DNA from: Bermanella sp041589295
GTDB lineage: Bacteria; Pseudomonadota; Gammaproteobacteria; Pseudomonadales; Oceanobacteraceae
NCBI GenBank assembly: GCA_041589295.1
Contig: JBFHVZ010000091.1
Coordinates: 1 to 14,528 of the forward strand
Length of the DNA stretch: 14,528 bases
Direction of reading: 5' to 3'
The position numbers and the translations under genes were made by a program. The notes beneath the pieces were generated by a model that saw only the letters and a list, made by a program, of their open reading frames with translations, did not search any database and was not told the origin of the DNA. Of the stretch, positions 7,412 through 14,528 are shown piece after piece (within the stretch, counting starts at the first letter, position 1; every line of letters begins with the position of its first letter).

Positions 7412-8596
7412 TCAGCGGCTAAGATAACGCATGGCGTCCTCTAACCCGTTAATGGTTAAGGGGAACATTTTTTCTTCCATAATTTCGCGAATGGCATTAA
7501 GCGAACCACTCCAACCCCATTGGCTTTCTGGCACTGGGTTTAACCAAGCAATTTTATCGAAGGTTTCTTTCATGCGCTGCAACCAAACCGCGCCGGGCTC
7601 GTCGTTCCAGTGCTCAACACTGCCGCCCACATGGGTCACTTCGTAAGGGGCCATCATGGCATCGCCCACGTAAATGACTTTGTAGTCTTTGGTATACTTA
7701 CGCATGATGTCCCAAGTGGACGTGCGCTCGTTGCTGCGGCGACGATTGTCTTTCCACACGCTTTCGTACATGCAGTTGTGAAAGTAATACGTTTCAAGAT
7801 GTTTGAACTCGGTTTTCGCCGCACTAAACATTTCTTCGCAAATTTTCACAAACGGGTCCATGGTGCCGCCAATATCAAAGAACAACAGCACCTTCACCGC
7901 GTTATGACGCTCCGGCACCATCTTAATGTCTAGATAACCTGCATTGCTGGCAGTCGAACTAATGGTGTCATCCAAATCCAATTCTTCGGCCGCCCCTTGG
8001 CGGGCAAACTTCCGCAAGCGGCGCAGTGCCACTTTGATGTTACGAATACCCAGCTCAACATCGTCATCAAGGTTGCGGTAGTTGCGTTGCTCCCACACTT
8101 TAACGGCTTTACGATGACGACTTTTATTTTGCTGAATGCGCACACCTTCGGGGTTAAAACCGTCGGCACCAAACGGCGATGTGCCGCCAGTCCCTATCAT
8201 GCGATTACCACCGCGATGGCGTTTTTCTTGTTCTTCCAAACGCTCTTTGAGTTTCTTCATTAACTCATCGAAGCCGCCTTGGGACTCGATTTCGTCCATT
8301 TCTTCTTTGGAGAACATGCGCTCGAATTCAGACTTCATCCATTCTTCTGGAATGGCTTTGTCTAAACCCAACACTTCGTTTAGTGCATCAATGCCTTCGA
8401 AATAATGGGCGAAGGCTTTGTCAAATTTGTCAAAGTGGCGTTCGTCCTTGACCAAACACAAACGACTGATTTGATAAAAATCGTCGAGGTCGGCAAACGC
8501 CAAGTGACTTTCCAATGCGCCGATTAAATCCAAGTACTCGCGAATGGAGCAGGGGACTCTGTATTGGCGCATTGTTTGAAAAAAATCTATGAGCAT
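7412..8596 (-). CDS. VWA-domain protein (CoxE-like), partner of the MoxR ATPase
   Basis: A 394-residue soluble protein with no signal peptide. Residues 1-110 form an N-terminal helical region (MLIDFFQTMRQYRVPCSIRE), then a charged linker with a Gly-rich patch (129-150). A von Willebrand A-type domain runs from about 230 to the end. The first metal-site motif is D241-IGGTM, the D-x-G-G-[ST] variant I associate with this MoxR-linked family rather than the classical DxSxS. GDAMMAP at 311-317 is a later VWA landmark. Proteins of this type are encoded beside MoxR AAA+ ATPases and are thought to act with them as chaperone or cofactor-insertion systems. The substrate here is unknown. The ATG at 8596 is preceded by AAAGGAGC. 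It lies 174 bp downstream of moxR on the same strand, with a palindromic repeat in between. Confidence 0.88.
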   Translation of the reverse strand: MLIDFFQTMRQYRVPCSIREYLDLIGALESHLAFADLDDFYQISRLCLVKDERHFDKFDKAFAHYFEGIDALNEVLGLDKAIPEEWMKSEFERMFSKEEMDEIESQGGFDELMKKLKERLEEQEKRHRGGNRMIGTGGTSPFGADGFNPEGVRIQQNKSRHRKAVKVWEQRNYRNLDDDVELGIRNIKVALRRLRKFARQGAAEELDLDDTISSTASNAGYLDIKMVPERHNAVKVLLFFDIGGTMDPFVKICEEMFSAAKTEFKHLETYYFHNCMYESVWKDNRRRSNERTSTWDIMRKYTKDYKVIYVGDAMMAPYEVTHVGGSVEHWNDEPGAVWLQRMKETFDKIAWLNPVPESQWGWSGSLNAIREIMEEKMFPLTINGLEDAMRYLSR

Positions 8597-8623
8597 TATA
8601 TAGCTCCTTTAAGGTTACGCTTG

Positions 8624-8733
8624 GCAAGCTAGCTGCGTTGCCAATACTGCGTTAGAAATTCAATTTAGCTTGTTACATAGCGGAGCTATGCGCCTCACTA
8701 AATTAAATTTCTGCCTTGTCTTGTCTACCTCGC
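8624..8733. repeat. Nested palindromic intergenic repeat between moxR and the VWA gene
   Basis: Inverted arms AGAAATTCAATTTAG (8654-8668) and CTAAATTAAATTTCT (8698-8712) match at 14 of 15 positions. In the middle CATAGC-GGA-GCTATG (8676-8690) is a perfect hairpin. Outer arms GCAAGCTAG (8624-8632) and CTACCTCGC (8725-8733) also pair imperfectly. The whole resembles a dispersed extragenic palindrome or MITE relic. It has no open reading frame. Transcribed with moxR, it would fold into a long stem, which could protect the moxR message or separate expression of the two genes. Confidence 0.75.
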
Positions 8734-8770
8734 TAACGCTTGAATAAAAACGTTAACAGTAGACCTTTCA

Positions 8771-9607
8771 TTAACCGCGGCGGCGTGCCATGAACGCCAG
8801 TTTTTGCAGCAGTTCGGTGTCTTGTTCGTTTTTCACCAGTGCGCCGTACATTGGTGGGATAGCATTGTCTTTGCTGCGCAAGATTTCTGGGTCTACTTCG
8901 TCGGCCAACAACAGCTTCAACCAGTCCACTAGTTCAGACGTTGAAGGCTTTTTCTTCAGGCCCGGTACTTTACGCAGGTCAAAGAACACTTCCATGGCTT
9001 CTTTCAGCAATGCTTTTTTAATGCCTGGATAGTGAACTTCTACGATCTTCTCCATGGTTTCTTTATCTGGGAAGTCGATGTAGTGGAAGAAGCAACGACG
9101 CAAGAACGCATCTGGCAATTCTTTTTCGTTGTTACTGGTGATGATGATAATTGGACGGTGCTTAGCAACGATGCGCTCTTGTGTTTCGTACACGAAGAAC
9201 TCCATTTTATCGAGCTCAAGCAACAAGTCGTTGGGGAATTCAATATCCGCTTTGTCGATTTCGTCGATCAGCAGTACAGGTGGCTTGTCACCGGTGAAGG
9301 CTTCCCACAGCTTGCCTTTTTTAATGTAGTTTTTAATGTCTTTAACGCCTTCTTCGCCCAGTTGCGAATCACGCAGACGGGATACTGCGTCGTACTCGTA
9401 AAGACCTTGGTGTGCTTTAGTGGTGGATTTGATGTGCCATTGAATCAGCGGCGTGCCTAGGGCTTCGGCAAGTTGTTCTGCCAGCATGGTTTTACCTGTG
9501 CCGGGCTCACCTTTGATCAGCAGTGGACGTTGCAGAGTGATCGCGGCGTTCACCGCCATTTGCAGTTCCTTCGTGGCAACGTATTCTTTGGTACCCTCAA
9601 ACTTCAT
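8771..9607 (-). CDS. MoxR-family AAA+ ATPase
   Basis: A 278-residue AAA+ ATPase of the MoxR group, which remodels or helps assemble protein complexes together with a VWA partner. Visible motifs are Walker A GEPGTGKT (33-40), Walker B VLLIDE (111-116), sensor 1 ITSNN around 156-160, and the arginine pair LRRC at 169-172 in the usual arginine-finger position. There is a helical lid at the C-terminus. The length fits the short MoxR family. I take the ATG at 9607 (MKFEGTKEYVAT) as start because the family normally begins at this point and GAGTGGA precedes it; a GTG three codons further upstream (9616) is possible. The VWA gene follows on the same strand. No strong promoter was recognised upstream on the minus strand. 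The biological substrate cannot be told from sequence. Confidence 0.93.
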   Translation of the reverse strand: MKFEGTKEYVATKELQMAVNAAITLQRPLLIKGEPGTGKTMLAEQLAEALGTPLIQWHIKSTTKAHQGLYEYDAVSRLRDSQLGEEGVKDIKNYIKKGKLWEAFTGDKPPVLLIDEIDKADIEFPNDLLLELDKMEFFVYETQERIVAKHRPIIIITSNNEKELPDAFLRRCFFHYIDFPDKETMEKIVEVHYPGIKKALLKEAMEVFFDLRKVPGLKKKPSTSELVDWLKLLLADEVDPEILRSKDNAIPPMYGALVKNEQDTELLQKLAFMARRRG

Positions 9608-9676
9608 AATTTCCACTCAATATCGATTTTGGATTAAACGCGGCAATAGTACCGCAGGCAACACTAAATGGACACT

Positions 9677-9708
9677 GGCCCCTTCTGACAAATAAGGGGC
9701 CGTTTTTT
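9677..9708 (+). terminator. Intrinsic terminator with no gene in front of it
   Basis: A perfect 8-bp stem GGCCCCTT (9677-9684) / AAGGGGCC (9694-9701) with a 9-base loop is followed by G and six T residues (9703-9708). It works in the plus direction only; the minus strand has no T-tract after the stem. It lies about 50 bp upstream of the gcvT promoter and about 70 bp from the moxR start, with no plus-strand gene before it. It may stop antisense or read-through transcription, or end a short RNA. Confidence 0.8.
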
Positions 9709-9756
9709 CGCATATTCAGCGCTTCTACTGTGGGTAAAACGTTTATTTTGAGAGTG

Positions 9757-9785
9757 TTGGGCGAATAGGTCTTTTCACTTATAAT
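9757..9785 (+). promoter_or_regulatory. Sigma-70 promoter of gcvT
   Basis: TTGGGC (9757-9762), a 17-bp spacer, then a perfect -10 TATAAT (9780-9785). Transcription would start near 9792, leaving a leader of about 38 bases before the gcvT ATG. The leader is too short for a glycine riboswitch. The gcvT ribosome binding site GGAGA lies at 9819-9823. Confidence 0.75.
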
Positions 9786-9829
9786 GCCGCCCTTTCTGCT
9801 CAACCCTTCCTTGTTTTTGGAGACACCCC

Positions 9830-10918
9830 ATGGGCCAACGCACTCCTTTGTATGATGCTCACCTAAAAGCCGAAGCGAAAATGGTGGATTTTGGTGGCTG
9901 GGATATGCCCATTCATTATGGGTCCCAGTTAAAAGAGCATAACGTGGTGCGTGAAGACGCCGGCATGTTCGACGTGTCCCACATGACCGTGGTGGATGTC
10001 ACAGGCCCGCAAGCCCAAGCTTACCTGCAATTTTTACTGGCCAACGACGTGGCCAAGCTGACCACCAATGGCAAGGCGCTGTACAGCGGCATGTTGAACG
10101 AACAAGGCGGCGTGATTGATGACTTAATCGTTTACCGTGCTGACGACCTAGGCGGCTTTCGCGTGGTGGTAAACTGTGCCACCCGCGAGAAAGACCTAGC
10201 GTGGATGGAAAAACAAATCGCCCAGTTTGACGCGACGCTGACTGAACAGCCTGATCTGGCCATGATCGCTGTACAAGGCCCCAACGCCATTGCCAAAGCC
10301 AAAGCCGCCGCGGCCGACCACGCTGCTGTGATTGACTCCCTAAGCATTTTCCAAGGTCTGCCTTCAGGTGGCTGGTTCATCGGTCGCACCGGCTACACAG
10401 GCGAAGACGGTTTAGAAGTTATGGTGCCTGCCGCTGAAGCCGAAGCCTTCTGGGATGCCCTGATCGCCGCTGGTGTTGCGCCTGCTGGCTTGGGTGCCCG
10501 TGACACCTTACGTTTAGAAGCCGGTATGAACCTATACGGCAACGACATGGATGAGACTATTTCGCCATGGGAAGCCGGTATGGGCTGGACACTGGCTCTA
10601 GGCGACGACCGTGACTTTATCGGTAAAGCAGCACTGGTCGAGCAAAAAGCCAAAGGCATTGAATACAAGCTTGTGGGCTTGGTTTTGGAAACCCGTGGTG
10701 TGATGCGTGCGCATCAGAAGATCATTTTCACCGCCAGCGACAAGCAAGGCGAAATCACCAGCGGTACATTCTCGCCTACACTTCAACAGTCCATCGCCAT
10801 GGCTCGTGTACCGGCCGATGCAGGCACCGAATGTGCGGTGGATATGCGCGGCAAAGCCGTGCCTGTGCGCATGGTGAAGATGCCGTTCGTTCGCAACGGT
10901 AAAAAAGTGTACGAATAA
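9830..10918 (+). CDS. gcvT: Aminomethyltransferase, T-protein of the glycine cleavage system
   Basis: GcvT, 362 residues, close to the usual 360-370. It takes the aminomethyl group from the lipoyl arm of GcvH and transfers it to tetrahydrofolate, releasing ammonia and forming 5,10-methylene-THF, in the cytoplasm. Family landmarks are VDFGGWDMPIHY (19-30), FDVSHM (47-52), SGMLNEQGGVIDDLIVYR (86-103, with the conserved catalytic Asp in the DD pair), GRTGYTGEDGLEV (about 185-197) and the GLGARDTLRLEAGM block further on. The C-terminal beta domain is complete and ends in VRNGKKVYE. The ATG is preceded by GGAGA at good spacing and by a strong promoter. gcvH follows after 193 bp that hold a GACGTC-rich repeat, so co-transcription with gcvH is likely but not proven. 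Nothing appears broken. Confidence 0.97.
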   Translation: MGQRTPLYDAHLKAEAKMVDFGGWDMPIHYGSQLKEHNVVREDAGMFDVSHMTVVDVTGPQAQAYLQFLLANDVAKLTTNGKALYSGMLNEQGGVIDDLIVYRADDLGGFRVVVNCATREKDLAWMEKQIAQFDATLTEQPDLAMIAVQGPNAIAKAKAAAADHAAVIDSLSIFQGLPSGGWFIGRTGYTGEDGLEVMVPAAEAEAFWDALIAAGVAPAGLGARDTLRLEAGMNLYGNDMDETISPWEAGMGWTLALGDDRDFIGKAALVEQKAKGIEYKLVGLVLETRGVMRAHQKIIFTASDKQGEITSGTFSPTLQQSIAMARVPADAGTECAVDMRGKAVPVRMVKMPFVRNGKKVYE

Positions 10919-10921
10919 AGC

Positions 10922-11091
10922 CGGACGTCTGGGGTCGGGAGTCTGACGCAAAACCTGCCGACCCAATTCACGCCTCTGCTCTGTGCATGAAAAGAATTTA
11001 TCGCTAAACTAGCGGCCATTATTAGTAACCTACTCTATACGTCGGACGTCCGACACCCGACGTCGACCTGACGTCCACCCCGACGTCTGAC
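10922..11091. repeat. GACGTC-rich inverted and direct repeat between gcvT and gcvH
   Basis: GACGTC occurs at 10924-10929 just after the gcvT stop, and four more times at 11045-11050, 11059-11064, 11070-11075 and 11082-11087, spaced 14, 11 and 12 bases. The first of these four lies in a 14-bp perfect palindrome GTCGGACGTCCGAC (11041-11054). The segment 10922-10948 is an imperfect inverted copy of 11040-11064. A stem GGGTCGG (10932-10938) / CCGACCC (10958-10964) and a small hairpin CGCTA-AAC-TAGCG near 11000 are also present. It has no open frame of note. It could be a degenerate extragenic repeat, an RNA structure between the two genes, or a set of protein-binding sites. Confidence 0.65.
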
Positions 11092-11111
11092 TGAAAATTA
11101 AGGACTCTCAT

Positions 11112-11495
11112 ATGTCTAATATCCCATCAGAACTGAAGTATGTTGCCTCCCACGAGTGGATCCGCGACGAAGGCGACGGTACGGTTACCGTGGGTATTAC
11201 CGACTTCGCACAGGCTCAACTGGGTGATGTGGTATTCGTCGAACTGCCAGAAGTGGGCACCGTGGTTGCCAAAGAAGACGCCATTGCAGTGGTTGAATCA
11301 GTAAAAGCAGCTTCTGACATTTACGCACCAGTTAGCGGTGAGATCATTGAAGTAAACGAAGCATTAGTAGACGAGCCAGAAAAAGCCAACGAAGAGCCAT
11401 ACGGCGGCGCTTGGTTCTTCAAGGTTAAGCTGACTGATCAATCCGAACTGGATGACCTGCTGACTGCTGACCAGTACGAAGCTGAGTGCAACTAA
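11112..11495 (+). CDS. gcvH: Glycine cleavage system H protein (lipoyl carrier)
   Basis: GcvH, 127 residues, about the length of the E. coli protein (129). It carries a lipoyl group that shuttles the aminomethyl intermediate from GcvP to GcvT and electrons to lipoamide dehydrogenase. The lipoylation motif ESVKAASD places the modified lysine at K65, the same number as in E. coli. Other family features are the start SHEWIRDEGDGTVTVGITDFAQ (13-34), the hairpin LGDVVFVELPEVG and the PYGGAWFFKV stretch near the C-terminus. The ATG at 11112 has AAGGA about 8 bases upstream. The gene ends 49 bp before a strong intrinsic terminator, so its transcript probably does not usually reach gcvP. Confidence 0.97.
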   Translation: MSNIPSELKYVASHEWIRDEGDGTVTVGITDFAQAQLGDVVFVELPEVGTVVAKEDAIAVVESVKAASDIYAPVSGEIIEVNEALVDEPEKANEEPYGGAWFFKVKLTDQSELDDLLTADQYEAECN

Positions 11496-11544
11496 CCCGT
11501 TGGTCAGTTAACACCTCGGTCAATACGCACCCAAAGAACGACAC

Positions 11545-11578
11545 AACATGCCCATCACTTGATGGGCATGTTTGTTTT
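11545..11578 (+). terminator. Strong intrinsic terminator after gcvH
   Basis: A perfect 12-bp stem (11545-11556 with 11561-11572, core CATGCCCATC/GATGGGCATG) has a 4-base loop ACTT and is followed by TTTGTTTT. It stands 49 bp past the gcvH stop and about 280 bp before gcvP. Confidence 0.92.
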
Positions 11579-11860
11579 AGCATCACGCAAAACAATGTTT
11601 TTAAACGCAGCTAACTCCCCACTGTGCATCCACTTACCCTATTTTTGGCATATCTTTTTTAACTACAGGGCACAAATTCGTGAGTGATGTTCATTCACCT
11701 TTGAGCACTTTTCACGTTGGCCCTCATTAGCTAACCACATAGTCAACTTAATTTAAAAAACCGCGGTAAATCACGGCATAGACCGATAAACCGCTTACGG
11801 CACAAGGCTGAGCTTTGCTACAATCCGCGGCTTTAAAATTTCAACATTCGAGGCGTCTTC
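11579..11860 (+). promoter_or_regulatory. gcvP upstream region with extended -10 promoter
   Basis: The 365 bp between gcvH and gcvP hold the gcvH terminator and then this leader. An extended -10, TGCTACAAT, lies at 11816-11824, with only a weak -35 (TTACGG, 11795-11800). Transcription would start around 11830, a leader of about 30 bases. GAGG at 11850-11853 is the ribosome binding site. Further up are an imperfect palindrome GTGAGTGA-TGT-TCATTCAC (11680-11698) and a direct repeat AAACCGC (11758-11764 and 11788-11794) just upstream of the promoter, possible regulator sites. No glycine aptamer and no small gene was seen. Confidence 0.55.
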
Positions 11861-14528
11861 ATGAGCAAACCCACTCTGTCTCAACTGGAAAATCGTGACG
11901 AATTTATTGGCCGTCACCTTAATCTGAACATCAGTGACATCAACACCATGTTGAGCGAAGTGGGCGCAGAGTCTCTAGACGACCTGACGCAGCAGATCGT
12001 GCCGAAATCCATTTTGCGTGAACCGTTTTTGCAAATGGGCGACGCCATTCCTGAGCGTGAAGCGCTGGCCAACCTAAAAGCCCTAGCCGACCAAAACAAA
12101 GTCTTCACCAGCTACATCGGTATGGGTTACCACGACACCACCTTACCTAACGTGATTCTGCGTAACGTGCTGGAAAACCCGGGCTGGTACACCGCCTACA
12201 CCCCGTACCAACCAGAAATCGCCCAAGGCCGTTTAGAAGCCTTGCTGAACTACCAGCAAATGGTCATCGACATGACCGGCATGGAACTGGCCAACGCATC
12301 CTTGCTGGACGAAGCCACCGCCGCCGCAGAAGCCATGGCGCTGATTAAACGTCAGGTGCGTAAAAACAAATCCAACGTCTTCTTTGTGGACGACAAAGTC
12401 CTGCCACAGACCATCGACGTTTTAAAAACCCGCGCTGACGGCTTCGGTTGGGAGCTGCACATTGCCCCAGCCGAAACCGCTGGCGATGTTGAATGCTTCG
12501 GCGCGCTGTTCCAATACCCAGCGGTAGACGGTTCGATTACCGACTTCGAAGCACTGATCACTAAACTGCATGAAAACAACGCCATGGTGGCCATGGCCAC
12601 CGACCTAATGGCACTGGCCTTAATTAAATCACCCGGTGAACTAGGTGCCGACGTGGCACTGGGCAACAGCCAACGCTTTGGTGTGCCCATGGGCTTTGGT
12701 GGTCCGCACGCTGCGTTCTTCGCCACTAAAGACGAATTTAAACGCTCCATGCCGGGTCGCTTGATCGGTGTATCCATCGACGCTGCGGGCAACCGCGCCC
12801 TGCGCATGGCATTGCAAACCCGCGAGCAACATATCCGCCGCGAAAAAGCCACGTCCAACATTTGTACCGCACAGGTGTTGCTGTCTAACTTGGCTTCTTT
12901 CTACACCGTTTATCACGGCCGCGAAGGCATCACCCGCATTGCCAATCGCATTCACCGCTTTACCGAAATTTTGGCTGCTGCGCTGACTAAAGCGGGCGTC
13001 ACGATTGTGAACCGTTCAGCCTTCGACACACTGACACTAGAAAGCGCAGACAAAGCGGCCATCTTAGCGCGCGCCGAAGCCGCCGAAATTAACCTGCGTA
13101 CCGTAAGCCAAATCGACAAGGACAACGTGTTTGGTTTAAGCATCAGCGAAAACACCACCCGCGCTGACCTAGCAAAACTGTACGAAGTCATTACCGGTCG
13201 CACGTTACAAGACAGCGGTTTAGACATCGACGCACTGGACGCCGAAGTGGAATCATCCATTCCGCAAAACCTAAAACGCACCAGCCCATTCTTAACGCAC
13301 CCAGTGTTCAACAGCTATCAAACCGAGCACGATATGCTGCGTTATATGAAGCGTCTTGAAACCAAAGACCTCGCCATGAACCACGGCATGATCACACTGG
13401 GCAGCTGCACCATGAAGCTGAACGCCACCGCCGAAATGATTCCAGTTACTTGGCCGACCATTGGTGGCATCCACCCGTTTGCACCTAAATCGCAAACGCC
13501 CGGCTACGAGCAAATGATCAAAAACCTAGACACTTGGTTGCGCGACATCACCGGCTTTGACGCCATTTGTATGCAGCCAAACTCAGGCGCACAAGGCGAA
13601 TACGCAGGCCTGATGGCCATCAAGCACTATCACGAAAGTCGCGGCGAAGGTCACCGCAACGTGTGTTTGATTCCGCAATCCGCCCACGGTACTAACCCAG
13701 CATCCGCACAAATGGCCGGTATGCGCGTTGTTGTCACCAAGTGTGATGACCAAGGCAACGTCGACTTTGAAGACTTAAAAGCCAAAGCCGAACAGTTAAA
13801 AGATAACTTGTCGTGCTTGATGATGACCTACCCGTCCACCCACGGCATTTACGAAGATGGCGCAAAAGCCATTTGTGAATTAATCCACGCCAACGGCGGA
13901 CAGGTTTACATGGACGGCGCTAACCTAAACGCGCAAGTGGGCATCACCAGCCCCGGCTTTATCGGCGCAGACGTTAGCCACATGAACCTGCACAAAACCT
14001 TCGCCATTCCACACGGCGGCGGCGGCCCGGGCATGGGCCCAATCGGCGTTGCAAAACACTTGGCACCGTTTATTGCCAACCACGCCGTGCGTCAGATCGA
14101 CGATGAATCTGTTGGTCAAAGCGCAGTGAGCGCAGCCCCTTATGGCTCGGCTTCTATCCTGCCGATCTCTTACATGTACATTCACATGATGGGCGCAAAA
14201 GGTTTACGCAAAGCCACACAAATGGCCCTGTTAAACGGTAACTACTTGGCGAAAAAACTGGGCGAACATTACCCGATTTTGTACTCAGGTCAGAACGGCC
14301 GCGTGGCCCACGAATGCATCGTTGACCTGCGTCCAATCAAAGCCGAAACCGGCATCACCGAAGTGGACATTGCAAAACGTTTAATGGACTACGGCTTCCA
14401 CGCGCCGACCATGAGCTTCCCGGTTGCAGGCACCTTCATGATCGAACCAACCGAGTCTGAATCCAAATCAGAACTGGATCGATTCATCAGCGCCATGGTT
14501 GCCATCAAAGCAGAAATCAACGCAGTGA
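11861..14528 (+). CDS. gcvP: Glycine dehydrogenase (decarboxylating), P-protein of the glycine cleavage system (partial at the window end)
   Basis: The first 889 residues of GcvP; the family is about 950-960 long, so roughly 65-70 residues lie outside. This PLP enzyme decarboxylates glycine and loads the aminomethyl group onto the lipoyl arm of GcvH. It starts MSKPTLSQLENRDEFIGRH. The N-terminal half has SYIGMGYHDTTLP (about 84-100) and the TPYQPEIAQGRLEALLNYQ block. The C-terminal catalytic half has HGMITLGSCTMKLNA (508-522), SAHGTNPASAQMAGM and the PLP lysine K712 in LHKTFAIPHGGGGPG. The frame is open through the last base. The single-chain form is the proteobacterial type, not the split gcvPA/gcvPB form. 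The ATG at 11861 has GAGG 7 bases upstream. A terminator separates it from gcvH, so it may be transcribed from its own promoter. Confidence 0.97.
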   Translation, partial: MSKPTLSQLENRDEFIGRHLNLNISDINTMLSEVGAESLDDLTQQIVPKSILREPFLQMGDAIPEREALANLKALADQNKVFTSYIGMGYHDTTLPNVILRNVLENPGWYTAYTPYQPEIAQGRLEALLNYQQMVIDMTGMELANASLLDEATAAAEAMALIKRQVRKNKSNVFFVDDKVLPQTIDVLKTRADGFGWELHIAPAETAGDVECFGALFQYPAVDGSITDFEALITKLHENNAMVAMATDLMALALIKSPGELGADVALGNSQRFGVPMGFGGPHAAFFATKDEFKRSMPGRLIGVSIDAAGNRALRMALQTREQHIRREKATSNICTAQVLLSNLASFYTVYHGREGITRIANRIHRFTEILAAALTKAGVTIVNRSAFDTLTLESADKAAILARAEAAEINLRTVSQIDKDNVFGLSISENTTRADLAKLYEVITGRTLQDSGLDIDALDAEVESSIPQNLKRTSPFLTHPVFNSYQTEHDMLRYMKRLETKDLAMNHGMITLGSCTMKLNATAEMIPVTWPTIGGIHPFAPKSQTPGYEQMIKNLDTWLRDITGFDAICMQPNSGAQGEYAGLMAIKHYHESRGEGHRNVCLIPQSAHGTNPASAQMAGMRVVVTKCDDQGNVDFEDLKAKAEQLKDNLSCLMMTYPSTHGIYEDGAKAICELIHANGGQVYMDGANLNAQVGITSPGFIGADVSHMNLHKTFAIPHGGGGPGMGPIGVAKHLAPFIANHAVRQIDDESVGQSAVSAAPYGSASILPISYMYIHMMGAKGLRKATQMALLNGNYLAKKLGEHYPILYSGQNGRVAHECIVDLRPIKAETGITEVDIAKRLMDYGFHAPTMSFPVAGTFMIEPTESESKSELDRFISAMVAIKAEINAV

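Noticed and set aside
9608..9616. GTG at 9616 as the moxR start (adds three residues)
   Set aside because: The family usually begins at MKFEGT, and GAGTGGA is well placed for the ATG at 9607. The GTG start remains possible but less likely.
9608..9829. Glycine riboswitch before gcvT
   Set aside because: The promoter leaves only about 38 bases of leader, and I see no glycine aptamer core. The hairpin here is a terminator placed upstream of that promoter.
11041..11091. GACGTC repeats as a CRISPR array
   Set aside because: Units are only about 11-14 bp, spacing varies, there are no unique spacers of 30 bp or so, and no cas gene is nearby.
12352..12861. Long minus-strand open frame (169 residues) opposite gcvP
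   Set aside because: It is antisense to a clearly conserved gcvP coding region, is Ser/Ala/Arg-rich as expected of a shadow frame, and has no recognisable start signal.
14526..14528. TGA at the last three bases as the gcvP stop
   Set aside because: In the gcvP frame the last full codon is GTG at 14525-14527, so this TGA is out of frame; the protein is also about 65-70 residues too short to end here.

Overview
The window looks like ordinary chromosome of a gammaproteobacterium, probably a marine, Oceanospirillales-like lineage. This is inferred from moderate GC, Gram-negative lipoprotein and secretion signals, a TolQ/ExbB proton channel clustered with periplasmic TPR proteins, and GcvT/GcvH/GcvP proteins of typical proteobacterial form. 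No species can be named from sequence alone. I see no rRNA, tRNA, CRISPR array, transposase or phage gene.

Left part, minus strand, read from 7126 down to 1. An apparent operon encodes envelope proteins. In order of transcription these are a 178-residue exported or anchored protein with a short coiled coil, a 651-residue secreted solenoid/coiled-coil protein, a 950-residue TPR lipoprotein, a smaller TPR lipoprotein, a 103-residue secreted protein, and (after a 277-bp gap) the start of a MotA/TolQ/ExbB proton channel that runs off the window. Genes are packed with TAATG overlaps or 12-bp gaps. The composition (proton channel, two TPR lipoproteins, several periplasmic proteins) suggests a trans-envelope, proton-motive-force-driven machine. 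It recalls the Agl/Glt-type clusters known from Myxococcus gliding motility and found in non-gliding Gammaproteobacteria. That link is inference.

The most striking signal is a 175-bp palindromic element flanked by TA duplications at 1594-1772. It lies in frame inside the signal peptide of the smaller lipoprotein. Removing it together with one TA restores a textbook lipoprotein leader and also restores a TAA stop for the overlapping 950-residue gene.

Middle, minus strand, 9607 to 7412. A MoxR-type AAA+ ATPase and a VWA-domain protein form a two-gene unit. They are separated by a second palindromic repeat (8624-8733) and followed by a probable terminator.

Right part, plus strand, 9757 onward. 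The glycine cleavage genes gcvT, gcvH and gcvP lie in a row. gcvT has a good sigma-70 promoter. The gcvT-gcvH gap holds an unusual GACGTC-rich repeat. gcvH ends in a strong intrinsic terminator, so gcvP probably uses its own promoter (extended -10 TGCTACAAT). gcvP is cut by the window end. No glycine riboswitch was recognised. A second clean terminator (9677-9708) lies upstream of the gcvT promoter with no gene in front of it.
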